This document shows, in pieces, positions 28,982-37,851 of a DNA stretch of 64,000 nt. A model generated the notes under the pieces. It was not told where the DNA came from. It made no database searches and saw only the letters and a program-made list of their open reading frames with translations. The stretch covers positions 1 to 64,000 of the forward strand of contig JBFLWQ010000002.1 in NCBI GenBank assembly GCA_040757775.1, read 5' to 3'. Each line of letters opens with the position of its first letter. The first letter of the stretch is position 1. A program made the position numbers and the translations under genes. The DNA is from Thermodesulfobacteriota bacterium (GTDB lineage Bacteria; Desulfobacterota; UBA8473).

Positions 28982-29901
28982 TATAGTGTATCTTCTTTCA
29001 CTGTTTTACCAATAATTCCATGATAGACTGCCTTCAGTATTATCTTGACCTCTTTTGCGTTTATCCCTTTATTGACAACCAGAGAATCCAGAATGATCTT
29101 AGGCGGCCAGAGGAAGGAATATAGGGTTAGAGAAGTAAGCTTCTGTAAAAAAGTAGCGTTTTTCTTAATTAGAATCAGTTTGTTTCTATAGAGAAGATAA
29201 AGCCCGTCTCTTTTAGCCTTTGGAGGTATTTTATGTCTGATTATTGCCTCAGGTTGGTAAAATATTTTATAGCCATGTTTTTGAACTCCACTGCAAAAAT
29301 CCATTTCCCAATGAAACAAAAAATAATCTTCATCAAAACCACCCACTTCATTCAATACTTCTCTGTTTATTAACCAGCCACACCCAATAACATAATCACA
29401 TTCAACCAGTTTTTCATAAGATTGCAGAGGTTTGAATTTCCCAAACCACCAGTTAATAAAACCTGCGCTTTCAGCAATTTTCGAAGGATTATCATAATGA
29501 ATTATTTTTGCACCTACAACTGCAGCAGAGGTTTCCAACTTAAAAACCTTAAGCAGATTTTTTAAACAATTTTCTGAAACGACAACATCATCATCCAGGC
29601 CAAAAATGTATTGGCTTTTATCATTTGTTTTTAACAGAAACCTATTGTACGGTACATATGATCCTAAGTTGATATTGCTTTCTATTAACTGTAAGTTTGC
29701 CCAACCTTCTCGATACATCTCTTTAAATTTTAGCTTAACTGCCTCAGCAGAGCCATCACTTGAACCATTATCCCATATTAATAATTCCATCCTGTTCTTT
29801 GGGTAATCAATTTTTTGCAAAGATGCGAGGCATTCGAGAAGATCGCTCTTACGATTCATTGTTGGAATGAAAATAGATGTAAAAGGGTAATCTTCATTCA
29901 T
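28981..29901 (-). CDS. Glycosyltransferase family 2
   Basis: This 306-residue GT-A enzyme has the N-terminal IFIPTMNRKSDLLECLASL, the nucleotide-site LIWDNGSSDGSAEAV, the metal-binding GLDDDVVVS, and the acceptor block GCGWLINREVLNEVGGFDEDYFLFHWEMDFC. These are the hallmarks of rhamnosyl-type GT2 enzymes. The C-terminus has a short amphipathic and hydrophobic stretch. It is likely cytoplasmic, acting on a lipid-linked oligosaccharide. Confidence 0.9.
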   Translation of the reverse strand: MNEDYPFTSIFIPTMNRKSDLLECLASLQKIDYPKNRMELLIWDNGSSDGSAEAVKLKFKEMYREGWANLQLIESNINLGSYVPYNRFLLKTNDKSQYIFGLDDDVVVSENCLKNLLKVFKLETSAAVVGAKIIHYDNPSKIAESAGFINWWFGKFKPLQSYEKLVECDYVIGCGWLINREVLNEVGGFDEDYFLFHWEMDFCSGVQKHGYKIFYQPEAIIRHKIPPKAKRDGLYLLYRNKLILIKKNATFLQKLTSLTLYSFLWPPKIILDSLVVNKGINAKEVKIILKAVYHGIIGKTVKEDTL

Positions 29902-29958
29902 TGAAAGCTCCCGAGTAAATATTCATTTAGTTTTATTCCATCTGTCCTTTATGTCGAT

Positions 29959-31029
29959 TTATGTCCAGTAATTTTCTCTATAAGCCTTATAATATTCGAA
30001 TGTTTTTTGGATACCAGTGGTCAAATCATATCTTGCTTTCCAACCTAATAATCTATAAATTTTGTCCACATTAGCAACAAAATTGCCGGTTTCTATATTT
30101 TGATAGTTATCCGGCCACGGTACTGCTTCCACAGTACCTTTACCTACAACTTTTATCACCTCTTCAACCATTTCTTTAAAGCGTATTCCTTTACCACTAC
30201 CTACATTAAAAACCTCACCATCAGCACAGGAGGTTGCACCAGCCATTAATAAAGCATTTACTATATCCATGATATAAACATAATCCCGTATCTGCTGCCC
30301 GTCACCGAAGATTTTGATAACCTGGTCTGTCATTGCCATCCTTATAAACCAATTTACAATACCGTATTTACTATGCTTCATCTGCTGTCTCGGTCCATAA
30401 GGATTGGTAATCCTAAATACTGTTGTAGCAATCCCGTAATCATGAAAATACATTATATGATATTTTTCTGCAGTTAATTTATGTACTCCATATATCATTA
30501 ATGGTTCAGTTGGATGACCTTCATCCACAGGATTATAAATAACTCGACCATATTCCATACGAGAGCCTGCAAATACAACCTTCACTTTCGGATTTAAATG
30601 TCTGCAACATTCCAATAACATCAGTGACCCCCTGCAATTTATATCTAAATCCAGTAGTGGGTCTGACATGCTATCAATATAACTTACTTGCGCAGCAAGA
30701 TGGAAGATAATATCCATCTCAGTTATAAGCTTTTCTAATAAGTTTTGGTCTCGAATATCCCCTGCTACAAGCTTGATACTATCCTCTATACCAGAAATAT
30801 TAAAAATATTACCGCCATATAAGGGCAACATGGCATCTAAAATAGTGACTTCAGCCCCCATTATTACTAAGATTCGGGAAAGGTTGCTTCCTATCATTCC
30901 CAGCCCACCTGTTATTAAAATCTTTTTATTTTTAAAAAACTTCTTCGTCTCGATTGGTATAAAACTTATCTCTTCATTATAGTCATCAGATAACATAATA
31001 TTTCCTAATCTATAGTTTTGCTCAGGCAT
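29959..31029 (-). CDS. NAD-dependent sugar epimerase/dehydratase
   Basis: This extended SDR of 356 residues has an NAD motif at about residue 38 (ILITGGLGMIGSNLSRIL) preceded by an unusual 35-residue N-terminal extension. The catalytic YGVHK (YxxxK) is followed by FRITNPYGPRQQ. It most resembles the UDP-glucose 4-epimerase/dTDP-glucose-dehydratase family. The sugar-nucleotide substrate cannot be assigned. It could complete a deoxysugar made from the GDP-mannose dehydratase product or an unrelated sugar. Confidence 0.86.
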   Translation of the reverse strand: MPEQNYRLGNIMLSDDYNEEISFIPIETKKFFKNKKILITGGLGMIGSNLSRILVIMGAEVTILDAMLPLYGGNIFNISGIEDSIKLVAGDIRDQNLLEKLITEMDIIFHLAAQVSYIDSMSDPLLDLDINCRGSLMLLECCRHLNPKVKVVFAGSRMEYGRVIYNPVDEGHPTEPLMIYGVHKLTAEKYHIMYFHDYGIATTVFRITNPYGPRQQMKHSKYGIVNWFIRMAMTDQVIKIFGDGQQIRDYVYIMDIVNALLMAGATSCADGEVFNVGSGKGIRFKEMVEEVIKVVGKGTVEAVPWPDNYQNIETGNFVANVDKIYRLLGWKARYDLTTGIQKTFEYYKAYRENYWT

Positions 31030-31037
31030 ATAGGAGT

Positions 31038-32270
31038 TTATTTTTCCCTGTTAGAGTTTCCTTTTTTTATAGCTATTTCAAAGATTTTGATTGTATCTTC
31101 TATCATTTTGTCTAAGCTAAACTTTTCAATTACTTTTTGCCGAGCGTTCTTTGCAATTCCATCAGAAAGACTCTTATTCTCCAATAAATAGATTGTTTTC
31201 TCTGCTAACTCCCTAATATTGCCAGGTGTCATCAATATGCCGTCAACTCCGTCGTCGATAACTGAAAGTATCCCTCCTATACGAGAACTGATTACGGGTT
31301 TTTGGCAGGACATCACCTCAAGCAAGACAAACGGTAACCCTTCCTGACGTATGGTAGGTAAAACAAACAGATCAGAGGCATTAATGTATTTGGGGGTGTG
31401 TTGATGCGGAATATACCCGGCAAAGACCACATATTTATCAACTTCTAACTTCTCTACCAGTTCTTTAGCTTCTTTAAAATAATCGCCCTCCCCTACCACC
31501 ATTAATTTCAATCTGTCTATCTTTTTGGATATCTCAGGCAAAGCTTTTATCAGGAGATGCAACCCCTTTTGTTTTGTTACAAAGCTATAGAATAATATCA
31601 GCTTCTCGTCACCACCAATATTGTAAGCATTTCTAATTTCCATCCTTTCTGTATCGGATGGTCGGAAGAGATTTATGTCCACCCCATTATAGACGGTATA
31701 AATCTTTTTATCATTGACAAAGAACCATCTCTTAATGGAACTGGCAACCTCATCGCTGGCTGCAATAATAGCATTGCATTTAATTAAGAAGGGTTCTTCC
31801 CTTACAAAGTGATAATATAGAAAGGATGAAAGATGTTTAAAAAGCTGGATGAACCCCTTTTTGTGGCTTAGAGTTTGTCTGAGTTCAGAAAGGAGCATAA
31901 CACCCTCGTGTCCTTGCATGATTACTACTGACGGGATTTTTTTCTTCCTATCCTTGATTAATCTCACAGGGACAATCGGCTGCTGACAATAAACAAGGTC
32001 AAAACGGCCCTTTTTATCCAGTTCCAAAAACTTTTTAAGGCTTTCCTTTCCCCATCCCTTCCTTTGAGAGCCAATAGTCGTATTCTTTAGATAATACAGT
32101 TTGACCCCTTCCCTCTCTTCATATTCTTTACCTTCCGGATGTCTGGTGGATATTACAGTTACCTCATGACCTTTTTTGACGAGCCCTTCGCTGAGGAGTT
32201 TTCCATGGACTTCCATTCCACCGTGAGCCCCATGCCAGTATGTTACTACAGAAAAAATACAAATGTTCAT
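31038..32270 (-). CDS. Glycosyltransferase family 4
   Basis: This 410-residue GT-B enzyme starts MNICIFSVVTYWHGAHGGMEVH, a form seen in exopolysaccharide GT4 enzymes. The donor domain has FYSFVTKQKGLHLLI and PTIRQEGLPFVLLEVMSCQKPVI, containing the conserved E-x7-E, then IGGILSVID. It is followed closely by the epimerase gene in the same direction. Confidence 0.9.
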   Translation of the reverse strand: MNICIFSVVTYWHGAHGGMEVHGKLLSEGLVKKGHEVTVISTRHPEGKEYEEREGVKLYYLKNTTIGSQRKGWGKESLKKFLELDKKGRFDLVYCQQPIVPVRLIKDRKKKIPSVVIMQGHEGVMLLSELRQTLSHKKGFIQLFKHLSSFLYYHFVREEPFLIKCNAIIAASDEVASSIKRWFFVNDKKIYTVYNGVDINLFRPSDTERMEIRNAYNIGGDEKLILFYSFVTKQKGLHLLIKALPEISKKIDRLKLMVVGEGDYFKEAKELVEKLEVDKYVVFAGYIPHQHTPKYINASDLFVLPTIRQEGLPFVLLEVMSCQKPVISSRIGGILSVIDDGVDGILMTPGNIRELAEKTIYLLENKSLSDGIAKNARQKVIEKFSLDKMIEDTIKIFEIAIKKGNSNREK

Positions 32271-32295
32271 CTGGTTTCAAACCATAACCGGGTTT

Positions 32296-32841
32296 TTATC
32301 TTTTTACTACTTCTAAAACAATAATCATTTGTTCAGCAGGAAACATCCGCAAAAAAGTTCCCTCATAGTATTTTGGCATCTTATTAAACAACCACTCAAA
32401 CATATAATTCCAGGGAAGTAGTAATCCCTTGGAAAAAATAATCTTTTTGCTCAGCATCTTAAATTTCCTATAGGAATACGAATACCAATCCGGGAATTCC
32501 GATGTCATTTCGTTCGCCGATACAAAATAATCAAATGATTCATAAGTAAAGTAGTGCTTATGAGTTGGGTCTGCAAAAGCATATTGTGAAGTAAAATGGG
32601 GGGCCCTTATAACTACCCTACCCTTTGATTTACCAATACGATGCAGCTCTTCCATCACTTTTGCAACATCATTCAGATGTTCTAATATATTGTTACAATA
32701 TATTTCATCGAATACATCATTTTTAAAAGGATAAGGAAAGCAGTTCAGGTTGCATATTACATCAACGCCTTTTACATATATGACGTCTAAGTTAATGTAC
32801 TCACCTATTATATCTTTTCCACATCCCAGATTCAGTTTCAT
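32296..32841 (-). CDS. Small SAM-dependent methyltransferase
   Basis: I start the gene at ATG 32841 (MKLNLGCGKDIIGEY), where an ATGA overlap with the upstream methyltransferase stop indicates coupling. An in-frame ATG at 32862 is also possible. The motif LNLGCGKD, then GEYINLDV, and VFDEIYCNNILEHL are typical of short polysaccharide-locus methyltransferases. At about 181 residues it is compact. It is one of two consecutive methyltransferase genes. Confidence 0.83.
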   Translation of the reverse strand: MKLNLGCGKDIIGEYINLDVIYVKGVDVICNLNCFPYPFKNDVFDEIYCNNILEHLNDVAKVMEELHRIGKSKGRVVIRAPHFTSQYAFADPTHKHYFTYESFDYFVSANEMTSEFPDWYSYSYRKFKMLSKKIIFSKGLLLPWNYMFEWLFNKMPKYYEGTFLRMFPAEQMIIVLEVVKR

Positions 32842-33875
32842 TTTTTTTGAGCCCATACCCATAGTCCATCTGTCCTGCCAATCAAATTTGTTACTACTCC
32901 CACAAGTTGTTCAATCGGGGATGCAATTACCCCAATAATCATTTTGTAAAAGGAACGACTTCGGGCATTGTTAATTTTTTGATTAAAAGGAGTTTGCTGA
33001 ATTAATATCTCACCTTCGGATTTGCCAAGTACGTGTGCCAGGCGAGCTTCTTCTATGGAATGAATTTCATTGTAAATAGCCTTAGCTTTTAGGATATTAA
33101 TGAGCGGAACTGCAGGATGAATATCCTCTCTTGTAGAGGAATATACCGTGAAATTGTGAAAACTACAGGATTCTAGTACCATTATTAATGCATCTGAATG
33201 GAAATACGTTAAATGTTGTAATGGTGTAAAAAATCGCCAGTATTTACCTGAGATTGTTCTGTAAAATGAATGCATATTTACAGTGGTAATGAGAACCCAT
33301 CCCTCTGGCTTTAGTAGCCTGGATGCAACCAGAAGCAAATGTTTTGGATTTATTACATGTTCTAAGACATCAAAAAAAGTGATGAGGTCAAAACTGGCAT
33401 GCGGGAAGGAACCCTCCAGCAGAAATCCATGTTTGACCTTTAAACCTAAGGTTGAAGTCGCAAACTTGACAGAAGCCTCTGAAGGCTCAATCCCAATAGA
33501 GTGCTCAAATAAATTCCCCATATTCTTTAGCATTGCACCAGAACCACAACCCACATCAAGCCATGTCCCCCAATGATTAAACGCAGGAGGGAGATTGGCT
33601 AAAAATGTATTACGCCTTTTTTCTGCTGAAATGGTATCCCGAGCAATAATAAGGGGATTACCCTGCAATGGTCCATCAATTTTATAATAGGCTTCGTAAT
33701 ACTTTGCCAGAAACTCCTCTGCTAAAGGCCGGGGAACATAATATGTCCCACATGACAGACATTTCGTAATCTCCAACCGGACAAGATTCAAATACTGATA
33801 AGTATATCTTAAGCGCCTATTTTCAGAATCGCATACAGGGCATAACCTGGCTTCACTGTATGTATACATAGACAT
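32838..33875 (-). CDS. SAM-dependent methyltransferase with N-terminal zinc-ribbon-like motif
   Basis: The N-terminus has CPVCDSENRRLRYTY and CLSCGTYYVPRP, two CxxC pairs likely to bind zinc. The SAM core is TWLDVGCGSGAMLKNM, with FDLITFFDVLEHV and EGWVLITTVN after it. A hydrophobic C-terminal helix (MIIGVIASPIEQLVGVVTNLI) suggests membrane association. At 345 residues it belongs to the Methyltransf_23-like group common in O-antigen loci. The exact acceptor is unknown. Confidence 0.85.
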   Translation of the reverse strand: MSMYTYSEARLCPVCDSENRRLRYTYQYLNLVRLEITKCLSCGTYYVPRPLAEEFLAKYYEAYYKIDGPLQGNPLIIARDTISAEKRRNTFLANLPPAFNHWGTWLDVGCGSGAMLKNMGNLFEHSIGIEPSEASVKFATSTLGLKVKHGFLLEGSFPHASFDLITFFDVLEHVINPKHLLLVASRLLKPEGWVLITTVNMHSFYRTISGKYWRFFTPLQHLTYFHSDALIMVLESCSFHNFTVYSSTREDIHPAVPLINILKAKAIYNEIHSIEEARLAHVLGKSEGEILIQQTPFNQKINNARSRSFYKMIIGVIASPIEQLVGVVTNLIGRTDGLWVWAQKK

Positions 33876-33913
33876 AGTTTATATAAGTCCTCAAAGCGGA
33901 TAAAATAACAATC

Positions 33914-35245
33914 TCAATCCGTTTGTGTATTTGAGAGGTATTTCTTAATAGCCATAACATGCCTTTCAGCGCTATCCTTATGCCTGTTTACTATCTCTCT
34001 CATCTTCTCCTGGATTTTATCTTTTAACACTTTATTTTCTTCCAGAAATAGGATATTTTCAGCCAGCTCCTCGGAAGACCGTATTTCCAATCCTTGCCAG
34101 CAGCTTTTGAGTTCATCTACAACTTCCTGAGCTTTTAACATGTGTGGGCCATGAAAAATTGGAGCTTCATGAATCATAGGCTCAATAATATTGTGACCGC
34201 CCAGAGGGTCGGCGGGAATAATGCTTGACCCGATCAAAACGTAGGAAGCCACAGCGTAAAGATATGCTAATTCACCAAACGTATCTAAAATAATGACTTT
34301 TTCTCCAATATCCATACCTTTTTTAATATCGGTTCTTTTGATAAAATGAAGCCCCAGTGCATTCAAGTAGATTTCTACCTGACTGATGAATTGGGTAAAA
34401 CGGGGGGCAATGATTAACCTGAATTGGGGGTCTTGTTTTCTCAAAAGGGCATAGGCATCTATGAGAAATTTTTCCTCCCCAGGATGGATGCTGCCACCCA
34501 GTAATACCTTGTTCTCTGTCTCTAGACCCAGCTCTTTTAACCATTCTGCCCTGGATTTACCTGATGCTTTCAATTTAGTTGTATCGTATTTCAGGTTTCC
34601 CAGAATTCTGACAGAATCCGCAGTGCAGCCTAGTTTTTCAAAACCTCGTTTGTCAATTTTATCCTTTACAGCAATAAAATCGAAGTGTTTATAAAATTCC
34701 AAGGACATTGCCCTTTTGAGAATCCTGTTTTTCCCCAGATTCTTGCTCATAAAAGCACTACAGAGAAAAGTCTTTATTCCAAGGAGATGAGCTTCTCTGA
34801 ACAAAACCGGTGCAGTGGCAATTTCGATAGCCATCAGGAGCCTGGGTTTTATTTTTCTCAATACTTTTCTCACTACCCAGGTAATATCCCAGGGGGAGAA
34901 AAAAACATAGTCTACCCCATCAATCTTCTGAGCCAATAGGTAAGCATCATATTTATGAGTGGAAATTAACAAATTGTATTCAGGGGACTGCTCCTTGAGT
35001 ATCCTGCACAGTGAAAAAACCTGGGTTATTTCACCTCCTGCCTCCGTATTAATCCAGATTGATTCCCGGGATCGCAGCATTTCTTCGAAATCTTCAGGAA
35101 ATCTTCCCCAGCTTTGAAAAAAAAATGCTTTCCAGACAGGATCATTTCCAAACACCACCCTTTTGAAGAAGGTATTTGGCAGAAAAAAAAGGATACTTAT
35201 CAGATATTTGATTTGCTGATATATCGCATTGATTCTATTCCCCAT
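33914..35245 (-). CDS. 3-deoxy-D-manno-octulosonic acid transferase-like glycosyltransferase
   Basis: This 443-residue GT-B enzyme of the KdtA/WaaA type has WINTEAGGEITQVFSL in the N-terminal domain (matching the acceptor-binding E-x-x-x region of WaaA), RILGNLKYD, GGSIHPGEEKFL, and IGSSIIPADPLGGHNIIEP near the C-terminus (WaaA has GGHNPLEP). Canonical WaaA uses CMP-Kdo on lipid A. Here the gene is beside nonulosonic acid synthesis genes, and it could instead transfer a CMP-activated nonulosonic acid. Without flanking kds genes, the housekeeping role is not assured. Confidence 0.78.
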   Translation of the reverse strand: MGNRINAIYQQIKYLISILFFLPNTFFKRVVFGNDPVWKAFFFQSWGRFPEDFEEMLRSRESIWINTEAGGEITQVFSLCRILKEQSPEYNLLISTHKYDAYLLAQKIDGVDYVFFSPWDITWVVRKVLRKIKPRLLMAIEIATAPVLFREAHLLGIKTFLCSAFMSKNLGKNRILKRAMSLEFYKHFDFIAVKDKIDKRGFEKLGCTADSVRILGNLKYDTTKLKASGKSRAEWLKELGLETENKVLLGGSIHPGEEKFLIDAYALLRKQDPQFRLIIAPRFTQFISQVEIYLNALGLHFIKRTDIKKGMDIGEKVIILDTFGELAYLYAVASYVLIGSSIIPADPLGGHNIIEPMIHEAPIFHGPHMLKAQEVVDELKSCWQGLEIRSSEELAENILFLEENKVLKDKIQEKMREIVNRHKDSAERHVMAIKKYLSNTQTD

Positions 35246-35251
35246 AGCCTC

Positions 35252-36775
35252 TTATTGATGTGCCATCTTTTCACGGATTATTTTAAATATCCTTTTCAAC
35301 ACGTCTGTCTTTCGATCAATATACCAGAGTAAAGGGAGGCAGAGAATGCCAAAGAGCAGTAGGCTAAACATGGTACTGATAAATAAAGAAAGCCAGGAAT
35401 TTGGATTTAAGGGTACGAACCGAGTGATACCCAGGAGAAAGCCGGTAATCAAAAGCAACGGAAATAAGTTCCCGGCCATAAACTTGAGGATAAGTTTTAC
35501 ATTGGCATAATGAAGCATTGCATATCCAAGAATGAGAAGATAATATAAAAAATTCGCTATTCCTGTACCAAGGGCAACCCCATTAATTCCGTAACCCCAT
35601 TTGATAAATAAGTAGTCTAAAAGACCAGCGATAGCAACCGCAAAAAATACCAGCGGAATAATATAAACCTGTTTATTCAGGGTGATTAGGAATTGATTGG
35701 ATGGATGGGTCAGAGATATAAAGAAGGTACCCAACAGAAGGATTTTTATTGACATAATCCCTTCAATATATTGAGGCAAGATTACCATAATTACAGGTGG
35801 TAAAGTTAAAAAGGCAAAACCAATTATTATGGCAATGAAATAAGATAGAATCTGGGTGGGAGTGTTTACAAAGTTTTGTATATCTGCAATATTGTCTTTC
35901 AATGCGTAGCTCTCCTGAAATCTGGGGAACATAACAATCGAGAAAGTAGCAGGGATACTAAAAATATAGTCACTTGCCATAATTGCTACGGAATAATAAC
36001 CCAAGTACTTAGACCCTAGCATATTTGCAATAAAAATTTTATCAACGTTTTTTATAGAGATAATCCCAATGGATAAGAGGATCAGAGGGGCACCTATTAA
36101 AAAAAGCCTTTTCAGTTCGCTAAAATCCAGCTCAAAATTGAAGGAGTATCTGGTTTTATAGTAACAGAAAGAAATGTCAATAATCATCACCCCAATAGCG
36201 ACCAGATAAATACCGTAAATATTGAAAGGGATAACCAGGGATAAAGTCAATACAAGCCATGTTAGAGCAAAGATCACTTTTGCCTGACTCAGGATGGAAA
36301 AGTTTTTATTTGCTCTTAACAATACAGTATAGAAAAGACCATATTGCGCTCCAAAGGCTAAAATAGCTACTGTCAGCAAACCATAGAAATAAGGTGTTGA
36401 AACCCTATGTCTGACTCCGAAGGCATAAGCTACAAGACCGAAAAAAATAAGGAGGGAGAGAATAAAAGTAAAGGCAAACGCATTGTTTTTGATCTTCTCT
36501 GATTTTGCAATGTCCTTTTTCCCGAAATAATAAGGGAGTTCTCTTTCAGCAGCGGAAAGAATTCCCAAATTGCTAAGATTAAAATAATATTGTATTACCT
36601 GGATGTAACTCCAGACCCCCATGAGGGCTGGCCCCAAGAATTTAAGCGTAACGATGCCAGTAATGATTCCTGTAATATTTCCTAAATAGACGCTGGTAAT
36701 GAATTTAGAAGAATCCTTTATGATCTGGTCTTTGGTACTGTCGTGGAAATCTTCCTGGGGCATATACTTTTCCAT
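35252..36775 (-). CDS. Polysaccharide flippase (Wzx/MOP family)
   Basis: This 507-residue membrane protein has about 12-14 hydrophobic helices spread over its whole length. The N-terminus shows SVYLGNITGIITGIVTLKFLGPALMG, the classic Polysacc_synt start, and RANKNFSILSQAKVIF. It would translocate the lipid-linked repeat unit across the inner membrane. The position next to an O-antigen ligase/polymerase and a chain-length kinase completes a Wzx/Wzy-type set. Confidence 0.87.
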   Translation of the reverse strand: MEKYMPQEDFHDSTKDQIIKDSSKFITSVYLGNITGIITGIVTLKFLGPALMGVWSYIQVIQYYFNLSNLGILSAAERELPYYFGKKDIAKSEKIKNNAFAFTFILSLLIFFGLVAYAFGVRHRVSTPYFYGLLTVAILAFGAQYGLFYTVLLRANKNFSILSQAKVIFALTWLVLTLSLVIPFNIYGIYLVAIGVMIIDISFCYYKTRYSFNFELDFSELKRLFLIGAPLILLSIGIISIKNVDKIFIANMLGSKYLGYYSVAIMASDYIFSIPATFSIVMFPRFQESYALKDNIADIQNFVNTPTQILSYFIAIIIGFAFLTLPPVIMVILPQYIEGIMSIKILLLGTFFISLTHPSNQFLITLNKQVYIIPLVFFAVAIAGLLDYLFIKWGYGINGVALGTGIANFLYYLLILGYAMLHYANVKLILKFMAGNLFPLLLITGFLLGITRFVPLNPNSWLSLFISTMFSLLLFGILCLPLLWYIDRKTDVLKRIFKIIREKMAHQ

Positions 36776-36796
36776 GGCTGGTTAAAGTCAGTAGGA

Positions 36797-37846
36797 TCAG
36801 ATCAACATTCTCCATGTTATGATCTCATCTTCCGCAATGTATCTATCTGCCCTTCGTCCGACCACCTGGTCGAAAAACCTTGGGGAAATACCGGTTCCAG
36901 GACGTTTCATAGTCAACATCTCGGTTGTAATGATCTCTCCTTTTCTTATGGCGGTATTGGCAACAAGACTGCGCCTGGCATTTTTCCTTGAGACCCTTTC
37001 ACAAACCAGAGGCTTCTTGTAGTATTCGCCGCCAATTGTCAAGATCAGATCCAGGTTGTTCTTAAAAATTTTAATATCATCTGGATCCATGGCATGATAG
37101 TGGTCGTTCCCTGGAAGGGATTTATCAAGAGTGAAATGTTTTTCGATAATCTGAGCCCCTGACAAAAAAGCCATAGTAAGAACCAACATATTATCATCGG
37201 GAACAGTATGATCGGAATACCCAACGGGCAGGTCCGGATAGATATTCTTCATATGCTTGATCATGTTGAGATTGGCATTTTCAAATTGAGTGGGATAGTC
37301 TAATATACAATGCAGCAAGGCAACCTTATTGCCTTTCTCCCTGATAGTACTGACTGCTTCGTCAATCTCCGCTATGGTCGCAGCGCCAGTAGACAGGATA
37401 ATGGGTTTTCTTTTCCGAGCGATATACCGGATAAAAGGGATATTGGTAATATCTGATGATGAGATCTTGAAAAAAGGAACCAGCCTATCCAGAAAATCTA
37501 CCGCTGCAAAATCAAAAGGTGTGGATAGAAAAATGATGCCTTTTTTCTTGCAATAATCGGCTAACAATATGAACTCTTTTTCACCGAACTTATCATACTT
37601 CTTAAATAATTGATATTGAGAGTCTGTTTTTTCTTTTGTCCGATCCCAATATGCCGGGCTATTCTTGACAGCCAGTTTTTCAGCCTTGTAAGTCTGAAAC
37701 TTTACTGCATCCGCGCCTGCTTTCTTAGCTTCATCGATCATTTTTTTTGCTATTTTTATATCGTTTTCATGATTGACACCAATTTCAGCGATAAGAAAAG
37801 GGGTTTGTCGGGTAACGGCCTGTTTCCATAACATGGAATTAACCAT
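36797..37846 (-). CDS. Nonulosonic (sialic-type) acid synthase
   Basis: This NeuB/PseI/LegI-family enzyme condenses a 6-carbon N-acetyl sugar with phosphoenolpyruvate. The N-terminal TIM-barrel has FLIAEIGVNHENDIKIAKKMI and AVKFQTYKAEKL. GYSDHT and IIEKHFTLDKSLPGNDH are strong family motifs. The C-terminus (NTAIRKGEIITTEMLTMKRPGTGI) is an antifreeze-like SAF domain. At 349 residues the length is standard. Immediately downstream of the cytidylyltransferase-PseG fusion, it is part of CMP-pseudaminic/legionaminic-type acid synthesis. Confidence 0.92.
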   Translation of the reverse strand: MVNSMLWKQAVTRQTPFLIAEIGVNHENDIKIAKKMIDEAKKAGADAVKFQTYKAEKLAVKNSPAYWDRTKEKTDSQYQLFKKYDKFGEKEFILLADYCKKKGIIFLSTPFDFAAVDFLDRLVPFFKISSSDITNIPFIRYIARKRKPIILSTGAATIAEIDEAVSTIREKGNKVALLHCILDYPTQFENANLNMIKHMKNIYPDLPVGYSDHTVPDDNMLVLTMAFLSGAQIIEKHFTLDKSLPGNDHYHAMDPDDIKIFKNNLDLILTIGGEYYKKPLVCERVSRKNARRSLVANTAIRKGEIITTEMLTMKRPGTGISPRFFDQVVGRRADRYIAEDEIITWRMLI

Positions 37847-37851
37847 AATAA

